Assembly: GCA_019057595.1 (NCBI GenBank)
Contig: DXJI01000005.1
Span: forward strand, 1-21,499
Length of the DNA: 21,499 bases
Reading direction: 5' to 3'
DNA from: Candidatus Thorarchaeota archaeon
GTDB taxonomy: Archaea > Asgardarchaeota > Thorarchaeia > Thorarchaeales > Thorarchaeaceae
The notes below the pieces were generated by a model. It worked only from the letters and a program-made list of their open reading frames with translations. It ran no database searches and was not told the DNA's origin. Made by a program: the position numbers and the translations under genes. Positions within the stretch are counted from its first letter, which is position 1. Every line of letters begins with the position of its first letter. Below, one piece after another: positions 8,364 to 15,183 of this stretch.

Positions 8364-8930
8364 CTACAGATCGGTGTCTTCCCACAGTTCAGACCTCTGA
8401 CGATTCATGGCTCGTCTCATCTTTTCCAAGCGTGAATACACTGCACTGTGGGGAGCACCTGAAATGAGCATGTCCAGAGCCCTTCGTGCATAGTCCAATC
8501 CAGGACTCATTCCGATGATGGAAACTGTTTTGCCATAGACAGAGATCTTGGTCTCAGTAGTCTGTTCAATGACTCTTCTCGTTCGACCGTTCTCGCCAAT
8601 GATACGACCAGCAACTCGCTTCATTTGATTTGGTGAGCTCCCTACAATTTCACGCAGGGATACCACAACAAGTTGCATGTCATCAGCAATCAAAGAGAGT
8701 GCATTCTTGGGGCTAAAACCTCGCGCCATCGCACGAATGATATCACGAGCCTTCCATGCTAGAACGGGGTCTTCGGTATTTTCGGCAGCAGTTATTGTTA
8801 CGACACCTTCAGGGTTAACATCAAGTTTGACGTTTGCTAGCTTCTCAACTCGTCTTCTGACCTTACCATTTCGGCCTACAATCACACCGACTCGATCGAC
8901 CGGTACTTTGATTGTTTCATGGTATTGCAT
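8364..8930 (-). CDS. Dim2/Pno1-like KH-domain RNA-binding protein
   Basis: The protein has 188 residues and two KH-type domains. The first has the loop VGRNGK (18-23), the second GRIIGENGRTRR with GENG at 112-115. This two-KH arrangement with a basic C-terminus (KMRRAMNRQRSE) matches archaeal Dim2/Pno1, which binds near the 3' end of 16S rRNA during small-subunit maturation and works with Nob1 and Rio kinases. Its ATG shares one base with the rio1 stop (TAATG), so the two are translationally coupled, which fits a joint role on the pre-30S particle. Domain assignment is secure; the Dim2 name rests on the neighbour and overall layout. Confidence 0.92.
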   Translation of the reverse strand: MQYHETIKVPVDRVGVIVGRNGKVRRRVEKLANVKLDVNPEGVVTITAAENTEDPVLAWKARDIIRAMARGFSPKNALSLIADDMQLVVVSLREIVGSSPNQMKRVAGRIIGENGRTRRVIEQTTETKISVYGKTVSIIGMSPGLDYARRALDMLISGAPHSAVYSRLEKMRRAMNRQRSELWEDTDL

Positions 8931-9718
8931 TACTTTTCACCCACTGAGATTATGTGTCTGGCTATGACTTCTGGTTCTTCGGTATTAACACCTAGTTTTC
9001 TGAAATAATTGATCACGTTTTGAATGTCACGGAGCAGGTACTTTTTCGCGTAGTCATGACCAATAAGAACAGCTTGCGATACATCAATGATAATCGGCTT
9101 ACCTAACCATAAGATGTTGTATTCGCTTAGGTCGGCATGAACAAGCCCAGCTTCCGTGTAGCCAGTTTCAATCATGCCAATAATCTCATTGAAGACTTTC
9201 ACTGGAGATGGAATCTCAACATTTTTGATGAGTGGTGCTGGGAGATTGCTCTCGGCGTCCCCAATAAATTCCATAACGAGAACATTTCGTTCAATGTCTA
9301 AGGGCTTGGGGACAGGGATACCTGCATTATGATAGCGGTGTAGGTTCTTGTACTCTTTTGAAGCCCATTGAGGAATCAATGACCTGCTACGACGTCGTAC
9401 CCGCTTAAATCGGGGGTCTCCCATGATGTACTCAAGCATGAAATCAGTCTCGGCAGTGGACATCCGGTAGATCTTGACAGCCAAGGAGTTCCCTTCAGCG
9501 TCTTCTCCACGATAGACATTGGCCTCCTTGCCAGTGCTTATTGCGCCATGAAGCACGTTTATTGTTCCACGGTTGAGTAGCTTGTAGAGAGTCTTCATCG
9601 TGGGCGGGTCGATGACACCCTCAACGACTTTGAACTCGTCGACATCCTTTCGTCGCTTCATCTTACGGCGATCAAGCTCAGAAATGATCTGTTCGTGTTC
9701 TTTGTCAGCTCGTTTCAA
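8930..9718 (-). CDS. rio1: Rio1-type serine protein kinase/ATPase
   Basis: This 262-residue RIO kinase carries the family motifs in order: STGKEANVY nucleotide loop (61-69), VKIYR with the ATP Lys K82, hinge LVMEFIGD (147-154), catalytic HADLSEYN (194-201, D196 and N201) and metal-binding IIDVSQAV (D212). The inserted loop with basic FKRVRRRSRS and IPQWASKEY favours Rio1 over Rio2, as does the absence of an N-terminal winged helix. Rio1 acts in late 30S maturation as an ATPase that releases factors. The reading frame opens with TTG at 9718; the ATG 18 codons in (9664) is an alternative start. It lies between aIF1A (79-base gap) and the overlapping KH gene. Confidence 0.95.
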   Translation of the reverse strand: MKRADKEHEQIISELDRRKMKRRKDVDEFKVVEGVIDPPTMKTLYKLLNRGTINVLHGAISTGKEANVYRGEDAEGNSLAVKIYRMSTAETDFMLEYIMGDPRFKRVRRRSRSLIPQWASKEYKNLHRYHNAGIPVPKPLDIERNVLVMEFIGDAESNLPAPLIKNVEIPSPVKVFNEIIGMIETGYTEAGLVHADLSEYNILWLGKPIIIDVSQAVLIGHDYAKKYLLRDIQNVINYFRKLGVNTEEPEVIARHIISVGEK

Positions 9719-9797
9719 GGGTGAATTCCATCCTAGATTCTTCTAGTGAATAATCATCTGAAAATAGACATCGTACTCAGAAAAGCCTTGACTTGGT

Positions 9798-10139
9798 TCA
9801 AAATACCTTTAGTATGCCTCTTTTCTCCAACCAGTCTATCTCATTGCCTCTATATCTATAGACAACATCGCACTTCTCGTCGGTCTGAAAGTCCCAAGGA
9901 GTGACCAGGACTGTGTCTCCAACTCGCATCCAGACTCGCTTCTTCATCCTACCGGGGATTCGACCTATTCTGATGTTTTGATCTTCGCATCTTACTCGGA
10001 CTCTATCAAAACCTAACATCTGGATGATGATTCCAAACATCTCTCCATCATCACGTCGTGGAGTCCTAACCCTCATTGGTTCATCAGGGTTAACCCCGTG
10101 CCTTGGTCTTCTACCGCCGCCACGTCTTCTTCTAGACAA
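9798..10139 (-). CDS. eif1a: Translation initiation factor aIF1A
   Basis: aIF1A has 113 residues, the usual length. A basic tail (SRRRRGGGRRPR) precedes an S1-like OB fold: EMFGIIIQMLGFDRVRV, IPGRMKKRVWMRVGD and TPWDFQTDEKCDV. The protein binds the A site of the small subunit and assists start-codon scanning or placement. The start is TTG at 10139, supported by GGAGG 6 bases upstream and by the basic tail being in frame. It heads the aIF1A, rio1, KH run, with small-subunit function throughout. Confidence 0.97.
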   Translation of the reverse strand: MSRRRRGGGRRPRHGVNPDEPMRVRTPRRDDGEMFGIIIQMLGFDRVRVRCEDQNIRIGRIPGRMKKRVWMRVGDTVLVTPWDFQTDEKCDVVYRYRGNEIDWLEKRGILKVF

Positions 10140-10145
10140 AATATT

Positions 10146-10150
10146 CCTCC
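10146..10150 (-). promoter_or_regulatory. Shine-Dalgarno GGAGG for the TTG start of aIF1A
   Basis: GGAGG on the minus strand with 6 bases to TTG 10139 settles the non-ATG start. The 93-base gap above it, up to the nmd3 stop, holds no other feature I can support. Confidence 0.75.
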
Positions 10151-10232
10151 GGTTAAGCGCTGGACTGTGACGTCCTATAGCGATTAAAGATGGGTTCCAG
10201 CAGAGCGCATTTAAGCGTACCGAAACATCGTT

Positions 10233-11318
10233 CTAATCCTGGGGGAGCAGATAGAACTCTTCATCAATTATCAGACCAGATACTGTGGTTCCTGCTTCAA
10301 TGTCATCATCAAGAAGAGATTCGTCGATCTCTCTAATTTCAAAGGTTTCTGAATCCATAAGTTGAACAGGTTGACCATAGACCCGTGTTGTAATCATATA
10401 CTCACGCTTGTCATCTTTAGAAGTCAGATATTCAAGTGTACGCCACTTGGAACTCTTTGGATTCATAGTGAATCGCTGTCTCCTAATTAAATCAAAATAG
10501 GTGAGATTACCCTTACTCATCTCCATAACTTGGCAGGGTTTGTCAAGGATTCTAACGAAGTCACCTATCCCAAATCTATGAAGACGGATTAGGATAGTTG
10601 TACGATACTTTTCTTTACCCCCCTTATCTTGACCAACTAGTGTGTAGTTTTGTTTTCGTTCGGCAAGATATCGGGATTGGAGTACATCAGCAATAGAACG
10701 ACAGAGATGATCAGAACCCATTTGGAAATTCATGCCATACTTGTCACTACTAATTTTGGTCACGAATGCTTTTTCGTTAGTTCCATATTGTGCAATAGTC
10801 ATTTCTGTCACAATACGAACTATATCGTCTTCCTCTGCATCTGTCAACTGTCGGTTATCCGCACGTATCTGAAGTGTTGCTTCGTAGTATCCCCCACTCT
10901 TCATACCACAGGTATCACATGTTCCATATGAAAACCGAACTTCGACACTGTACTGCTCCTCATGTGGAGGGAGATCTTCATGAGATTGACCGAGAGCTTT
11001 CAGAATGATGTGAAGAACTCGGTCTAATCGTTTCTCCTCCTCGATTATGAGCTCGATTCCATGAACCAATGGTTTCACTTCTATATCGAGGAGTATGTCT
11101 AGTTGGTGAGGCCAGAGATCCTCAGAGTCAGCGGCTTCAAATGATAGTTTTTTCCAACCACCTGGTATCTTCACTGAACCGCACTTTTTACAGGCATGCA
11201 GTGTGAGTGGTGTTTTGACCTCAATCAGTGGATGTTCTTTGTCATAGCATTCGGCACAAAGACCATCCAAGAGTGCAGGTTCTCCACATAGATAACAGGG
11301 CGCTTTCAACTCAACCAA
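10233..11318 (-). CDS. nmd3: NMD3-family ribosome biogenesis protein
   Basis: This 361-residue protein has the NMD3 layout. N-terminal paired zinc knuckles (C8/C11 in CYLCG, C21/C24 in CAECY, then C43/C46 in CKKCG) and a further CDTCG pair about 90 residues on surround a mixed alpha/beta region; an SH3/OB-like segment follows (FGIGDFVRILDKPCQVM). In eukaryotes NMD3 is the 60S export adaptor. Archaeal homologues lack the export-signal tail, as here, and are thought to act in large-subunit maturation. The frame starts with TTG at 11318; no good Shine-Dalgarno is visible, and a T-rich/TATA-like stretch about 15-30 bases upstream would fit a leaderless or short-leader message. Divergent from the NifX-like gene. 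Confidence 0.93.
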   Translation of the reverse strand: MVELKAPCYLCGEPALLDGLCAECYDKEHPLIEVKTPLTLHACKKCGSVKIPGGWKKLSFEAADSEDLWPHQLDILLDIEVKPLVHGIELIIEEEKRLDRVLHIILKALGQSHEDLPPHEEQYSVEVRFSYGTCDTCGMKSGGYYEATLQIRADNRQLTDAEEDDIVRIVTEMTIAQYGTNEKAFVTKISSDKYGMNFQMGSDHLCRSIADVLQSRYLAERKQNYTLVGQDKGGKEKYRTTILIRLHRFGIGDFVRILDKPCQVMEMSKGNLTYFDLIRRQRFTMNPKSSKWRTLEYLTSKDDKREYMITTRVYGQPVQLMDSETFEIREIDESLLDDDIEAGTTVSGLIIDEEFYLLPQD

Positions 11319-11417
11319 CCTGAGATTGTCGTATTTTTTTCCTTAAAATCTGGACTATTATGACCACATGCCAGTTCCGCAACTCTTTTGTCATCTCATT
11401 GATGGCACAGATTAGAG

Positions 11418-11439
11418 CTCGTCATGACTTTCTGACGAG
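11418..11439 (+). promoter_or_regulatory. Inverted repeat upstream of the NifX-like gene
   Basis: CTCGTCA (11418-11424) and TGACGAG (11433-11439) form a perfect 7-base inverted repeat with an 8-base spacer, 23 bases before the ATG at 11462. It lies in the nmd3/NifX-like divergent gap. It could be an operator or a leader hairpin. Confidence 0.4.
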
Positions 11440-11461
11440 TCGTATAGAATGTGATACATAG

Positions 11462-11836
11462 ATGAGTGCACAAAAAATTGCAGTAACTGCAGAAATGGAT
11501 AACGGACTTGATAGTCCCGTAAGTGGTCATTTTGGTCATTGTAAGACTTTCATTGTTTCCACTGTTGAGAACGGCGAGATTGTCAATGTAGAAACTGTTC
11601 CTAACCCAAGTCATACGAGCTGCTCAGAACCTGTCATGCGACTTGCTAATATCGGTGTTAACGTTCTCATTACCATGGGAATGGGTAGGCGACCCTTCAT
11701 GGTTGCGCAACAAGTAGGGCTTACTGTAGTCAAGAGTGGTGAATCCACTGTAGGTGATGCTGTTCATACTTATCTGAAAGGCCTTGGCAAACTCATGGAC
11801 GGCGACGGTCTTTGTGGTGGCGGGGGTCACCACTAA
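11462..11836 (+). CDS. NifX/NafY-type (dinitrogenase iron-molybdenum cofactor biosynthesis domain) protein
   Basis: The protein has 124 residues with the single-domain fold of PF02579: KIAVTA at the start, SGHFGHCKTF (21-30) with possible His/Cys ligands, and ITMGMGRRP (70-78). The tail LCGGGGHH is Cys/Gly/His-rich, which recalls iron-sulfur storage or carrier members of the family such as IssA of Pyrococcus. No nitrogenase genes are nearby, so a role in handling Fe-S clusters or a metal cofactor is more likely than in FeMo-co assembly; this is inference. GTGAT sits 6 bases before the ATG. It is convergent with the DUF424 gene, 18 bases away. Confidence 0.9.
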   Translation: MSAQKIAVTAEMDNGLDSPVSGHFGHCKTFIVSTVENGEIVNVETVPNPSHTSCSEPVMRLANIGVNVLITMGMGRRPFMVAQQVGLTVVKSGESTVGDAVHTYLKGLGKLMDGDGLCGGGGHH

Positions 11837-11854
11837 TATCAAAATCAATCATAG

Positions 11855-12154
11855 TCAGAGTTTGACCCATTGTGCGTGTGGATGCCCCTCAATGTATAGG
11901 ACTGCCTGTTCGTTAACCAGACCAGCCTTCATAGCAGCATTCACTGTCTTTTCTCCAACCATGTTGGCAATGGTTGCCTTCTTGAGATGTTTCATACAGG
12001 TCTTTAGATCCATGAGGTCGCCCCCATAGAACTCCTTACTGACCTTGAATTGAATGCGGCCATGTTTCAGGGTCTTGCCCAAGAGTGGTTTGTCACACAT
12101 CGCAACTACATAGTGCTCGTGGGTTTCGTTCACGCGAATGTAGACTTGAACCAT
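11855..12154 (-). CDS. DUF424 family protein
   Basis: This 99-residue protein matches the archaeal DUF424 family: VYIRVNE at the N-terminus, CDKPLLGKTL (20-29), EFYGG (41-45), ATIANMVGE (60-68) and the closing HPHAQW (91-96). The function of the family is unknown. The frame runs 15 codons further up to an ATG at 12199, but ATG 12154 is chosen because GAGGAG ends 6 bases before it and family members begin at this point. The upstream extension also crosses an inverted repeat that fits a leader. Confidence 0.88.
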   Translation of the reverse strand: MVQVYIRVNETHEHYVVAMCDKPLLGKTLKHGRIQFKVSKEFYGGDLMDLKTCMKHLKKATIANMVGEKTVNAAMKAGLVNEQAVLYIEGHPHAQWVKL

Positions 12155-12160
12155 AATCCA

Positions 12161-12166
12161 CTCCTC
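12161..12166 (-). promoter_or_regulatory. Shine-Dalgarno GAGGAG fixing the DUF424 start
   Basis: GAGGAG on the minus strand, 6 bases before ATG 12154, favours the 99-residue product over a 114-residue one starting at 12199. Confidence 0.75.
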
Positions 12167-12194
12167 TTTAGACTGGTCGTATCGATGTACGTGC

Positions 12195-12226
12195 TCCACA
12201 CGTTTGTGGACCAGTCGTAATATATT
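12195..12226 (-). promoter_or_regulatory. Candidate promoter with inverted repeat before the DUF424 gene
   Basis: A TATA-like TAATATATT lies at 12218-12226. Just downstream on the minus strand is a perfect 6-base inverted repeat, TCCACA-CGTT-TGTGGA (12195-12210). A start of transcription about 25 bases from the TATA would fall at its lower edge, so the repeat could be an operator over the start site or the first hairpin of the leader. Inferred from pattern only. The stretch from here to 12324 is AT-rich, with nothing else recognisable. Confidence 0.4.
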
Positions 12227-12324
12227 CTGATTATCATCCTTTAAGAAGTTCTCTAACTAACTAAGAAGTAATGAATATAATTACGGATTCACTGACACGA
12301 ATGCCCTCTCAAATTGATGGAATA

Positions 12325-12515
12325 CTATTCTAATTGGATCTGGATGTACGCATCAGAGTCATCTATCTCACTAAGAACTAGAAACCGCTGCTTGAACTCA
12401 CTCACTGTGATGAACTCACCTGTTCCGCCTCTTCTATTCTGTTGGCCCAATGAATCGAATCTGAAGTCGGAGTCCCAGTCCAAGATATGATTGGGTTGGG
12501 GGGTAGTGCTGTCAT
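12325..12515 (-). pseudogene. Small acidic protein gene interrupted by a one-base frameshift at a G6 tract
   Basis: On the minus strand an ATG at 12515 has GAGGA (12523-12527) 7 bases upstream and reads MTALPP. It then meets the C6 tract (G6 at 12498-12503 on the plus strand), after which this frame dies within 33 codons. One added C would join it to a coding-like frame that runs to the TAG at 12325-12327 and includes DWDSDFRFDSLG, GEFITVSEFKQRFLVL and DDSDAYIQIQLE. The repaired product would be 63 residues, acidic, with no domain I recognise. The second frame alone has no ATG, only a TTG at 12483. Explanations are a sequencing or assembly error at the homopolymer, a real inactivating or phase-variable indel, or programmed frameshifting. 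It is divergent from the LRR gene, starts 43 bases apart. Confidence 0.55.
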
Positions 12516-12558
12516 CGTTACTTCCTCTTGTTGATAGGGATTCTCTTGAGATAAATTA

Positions 12559-13932
12559 ATGTCGTTAGATTCTTTTAGAACCTATACTATCATTCAGGCA
12601 AGTGAAATGGAGTGGGACGACATGTCTAAAGTTGTAATCAATTATACTGGCAGAGAAGGAAGTACACTGACGCATGAATTGCAAACAGATGCTACCCAAC
12701 TTTACATGTGGAAAAAGGGGGTGACTTCAATTGATCTATCACCACTTACTCGTTGTCCAAACCTTGAGAAGATCAATCTATCATCAAACGTCATTCAGGA
12801 GATTGACCTCACGCCATTAGCCTCTTGTTACAACCTCAGAAATCTCAATCTATCCAGAAATAAGTTGCAGCGCCTTGATCTCTCTCCGCTATTTTTCTGC
12901 GAGGCAACATTTGACAAGCCATTTAACATGAAATTTGACAAGAGTAACATCGTTCTATTCGCAGATTCCAGACTGCAGTCATATCCAAAGCTTAGTCGTC
13001 CATCATTTTTGAGATTTGATAAAATTAATGGAATCCCGATACAATGGGTAGATAACATCCTAGCTCCAGACTTGGTGGCAAGACTAGATCCTGAAACACA
13101 ACTCGTAAAGGAAACAGAGGATAGTGTAAATATTCTCAGAGGTGGAGAGATAGTAGGAGGTAAATTTGAGTATAAAGTCAAGGTTAGTAACAGCACTAAT
13201 TTTGTGGTGACCAATGTCACCGTGACCATTGTGACCTATCCCGCTGACTGCATGGAAATTTCAGGTGGCAATACAAAGACTATTTCGAGAATAGAGCCCA
13301 CGGGCTTTAGGTCCCCTCAATTCACATTTACTCCCACAAAGGACTGCGTAGAGGGTCAACTGCTAGCAACAGTTTCGTATGTGGATTATGAAAACAAATT
13401 GCATGTGATGTCGGTTGAACCCTACACCATTCGCTCTGTTTGTGACCTCTTGACTCCACTTGAGAGCTCCACTGAAGCCTTTGAGAAGCTAATCGTCGAT
13501 ATGGAACATACGAGTGAAGAGCAAACGCTGGATTGGAACTCACAAGTCCTTTTCTCGAAAGCTCAGAAGCTGCTTCCATCCAAGAACTTCCACGTCATTG
13601 ATTCAGAAGGGAAGACAATTGGTGGACAATTCACAGGAACGATCAGAGGCTTTGCTGAGGGCAAATACACAGGGAAGAAAGTCGCTGTTCAAGCACTCAT
13701 ATCTGGACCAGCTGAGGACAATCGGGCAACAGTTGTGATTGAGGGAATGGGCGAGGACAAAGCTATGCTTCCTACCACTATTGAAGAGATATCAATTGGG
13801 ATTGGATCATGGATCTGTATGAACTGCGGTGGCGCAATAGATGTGGAAGGTGTGAATTTAATCAAGAAGAACACTCCGACATCATGTCAATACTGTAGAC
13901 ATACTCTAACCATTGATTTGTATCGAAAATGA
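12559..13932 (+). CDS. LRR - appendage-like - zinc-ribbon protein
   Basis: The protein has 457 residues with no signal peptide or membrane helix, so it is probably cytoplasmic. Three leucine-rich repeats lie at about 45-112 (VTSIDLSPL, LEKINLSSNVI, LRNLNLSRNKL), with a capping segment to about 165. A beta-sandwich follows (195-290: FEYKVKVSNSTNFVVTNVTV, then PTGFRSPQFTFTPTKDC and VSYVDYENK). Next is an alpha/beta segment (295-410: IRSVCDLLTP to AVQALISGP). The protein ends in a C4 zinc ribbon (C420/C423, C443/C446). A sandwich followed by an alpha/beta platform resembles the layout of adaptin or coatomer appendage domains, but that is inference from pattern. Such architecture suggests a protein-binding scaffold. 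Start ATG 12559; no clear Shine-Dalgarno. Convergent with aIF2-beta, 21 bases away. Confidence 0.8.
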   Translation: MSLDSFRTYTIIQASEMEWDDMSKVVINYTGREGSTLTHELQTDATQLYMWKKGVTSIDLSPLTRCPNLEKINLSSNVIQEIDLTPLASCYNLRNLNLSRNKLQRLDLSPLFFCEATFDKPFNMKFDKSNIVLFADSRLQSYPKLSRPSFLRFDKINGIPIQWVDNILAPDLVARLDPETQLVKETEDSVNILRGGEIVGGKFEYKVKVSNSTNFVVTNVTVTIVTYPADCMEISGGNTKTISRIEPTGFRSPQFTFTPTKDCVEGQLLATVSYVDYENKLHVMSVEPYTIRSVCDLLTPLESSTEAFEKLIVDMEHTSEEQTLDWNSQVLFSKAQKLLPSKNFHVIDSEGKTIGGQFTGTIRGFAEGKYTGKKVAVQALISGPAEDNRATVVIEGMGEDKAMLPTTIEEISIGIGSWICMNCGGAIDVEGVNLIKKNTPTSCQYCRHTLTIDLYRK

Positions 13933-13953
13933 ACGAACCAAAAGGACATCTCT

Positions 13954-14367
13954 TTATACGGGTCTGATGGATGTGCGTGCTCCACATGCACTGCAGGAAA
14001 GGTAGTATGCGTTTTTCTCTTTCGCAATCTCAGTATCAGGGCGTGTACAGACTGGACATATGACATAGGAGTCTATGTAACGATTCAAAACATCAGTTAC
14101 CTGTTCAGCATTGAATTTACCATTGAACAGTGCATTACTGCCTTCCATACTACCTGCAGTACCCAACTGGCCTGATACAAACTTCAATACCTCTTTTCCA
14201 GGTCTGTTGAGAACGTTGATGATGTCCTGGAAATTCTGCCAGATGCTCCTGTTGCCTTGGATTATTATCTGAACTTCAGGAACTTTGAATCTCTCTCCTG
14301 ATTTCTTAAAGGCGTCCTCGGGAACCTGAGATCTCGCCCTGTCCAGAAGGCTGTCATAGTCGTCCAT
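13954..14367 (-). CDS. eif2b: Translation initiation factor aIF2 subunit beta
   Basis: This 137-residue protein has the aIF2-beta order: an N-terminal helix (MDDYDSLLDRA) that docks on the gamma subunit, the alpha/beta core with IIIQGNRSIWQNF and LNRPGKEVLKF, GTAGSMEGSNALFNGKF, and a C-terminal C4 zinc ribbon (C104/C107, C125/C128). It forms the initiator-tRNA-binding heterotrimer with the alpha and gamma subunits, which are not in this window. The frame extends to a TTG at 14385, but ATG 14367 gives the usual length and N-terminus; a purine-rich GGGAGAGAG lies upstream. It follows the RPA-like gene by 50 bases on the same strand. Confidence 0.95.
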   Translation of the reverse strand: MDDYDSLLDRARSQVPEDAFKKSGERFKVPEVQIIIQGNRSIWQNFQDIINVLNRPGKEVLKFVSGQLGTAGSMEGSNALFNGKFNAEQVTDVLNRYIDSYVICPVCTRPDTEIAKEKNAYYLSCSACGARTSIRPV

Positions 14368-14417
14368 ACATCGACTCTCTCCCAAGTGCTATTGAAGGTA
14401 TTGGCTCCGACCTGCAT

Positions 14418-15116
14418 CTAATAGTCTGGAGTTCGAAAGTGGCCGATTGGTCTCTCGATGATGTGACCTTCAGCAGCCAGTTCCCACACTTTCGTCTGGA
14501 CCTTGTCAGGGTCCTTTCCTTTCTCCTGAAAGTACACAACAATATCCTTCAGGGGCATCCCTTCATCAGTGGCCTCGAGTTGAATGTAGCTCACAATATC
14601 CTTGGCAAGTTTGCCTGTGACCGGAGCTATAGGTGCGCTGGGTGTAGAGGTTAGCAGTTCTTGACCCTCTTCGACAGTACTTGGTAGACTTACACCGCTT
14701 CGTGTCAGGATTGTCTTGTAACGTTCCATAAGATGCAGACTCATGTAATTCGGGTCTGTCAGCTCTCGGACAATCTCCGGAACTATGTAAGTTTCCTCAT
14801 CATAATGTCTGACCTTGCCAATGACCAAAGCAAGAATGTTCTCTTTTACTCCCTCGAGCACAGCTGAGTCTTCGTCACCCCAGACCTTTACACGAATTGT
14901 GTCAGTACCATCATCCAAAGTGATGCTCTCAAAACGCTTCTTACCTGAGTCGTCGCCATCTCTGTAGAATTTATTCACTACAAAACCGACTACTACGACC
15001 CGTCTGAGCTCAACACCAAAAGGTGATACCACATGAGGTCCGGTGTCTTCCTTGAAACTGCCACCGATGATATCGGAAATGGAGGCTCGGACTGCTGTCA
15101 TTCTCTCTCGTTGCAT
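14418..15116 (-). CDS. RPA32-like single-stranded DNA-binding OB-fold protein
   Basis: The protein has 232 residues. An OB fold (about 36-120) includes RRVVVVGFVVNKFY, ITLDDGTDTIRVKVWG and ILALVIGKVRHYDEETYIVPEIV. A proline-rich linker (about 150-166) and a C-terminal winged-helix domain (168-228: LAKDIVSYIQ, KVWELAAEGHIIERPIG) follow. OB plus winged helix is the RPA2/RPA32 plan; in eukaryotes the winged helix recruits repair proteins. There is no zinc finger, so it is not the RPA41/RPA70 type. GGTGA lies 9 bases before the ATG at 15116, and an internal ATG five codons on is an alternative start. It lies between fen1 and aIF2-beta, so fen1 and this gene form a small replication/repair pair. 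Confidence 0.9.
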   Translation of the reverse strand: MQRERMTAVRASISDIIGGSFKEDTGPHVVSPFGVELRRVVVVGFVVNKFYRDGDDSGKKRFESITLDDGTDTIRVKVWGDEDSAVLEGVKENILALVIGKVRHYDEETYIVPEIVRELTDPNYMSLHLMERYKTILTRSGVSLPSTVEEGQELLTSTPSAPIAPVTGKLAKDIVSYIQLEATDEGMPLKDIVVYFQEKGKDPDKVQTKVWELAAEGHIIERPIGHFRTPDY

Positions 15117-15183
15117 AAGTGTGATTCACCTTTACCTATTCTGTCTAGATGCGGTTTGCTATATATTCTAAACTGTTTGTTCC

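Noticed and set aside
12155..12199. N-terminal extension of the DUF424 protein to ATG 12199
   Set aside because: A strong Shine-Dalgarno sits just before ATG 12154 and family members start there.
12828..13229. 133-codon minus-strand frame inside the LRR gene
   Set aside because: It is the mirror of leucine-rich coding sequence; the plus strand has repeats and a zinc ribbon in one frame.
13970..13987. Near-repeat of the sequence at 12184-12201 (GATGT-CGTGCTCCACA)
   Set aside because: The second copy lies inside or at the end of the aIF2-beta coding region and lacks the inverted-repeat partner; probably chance.
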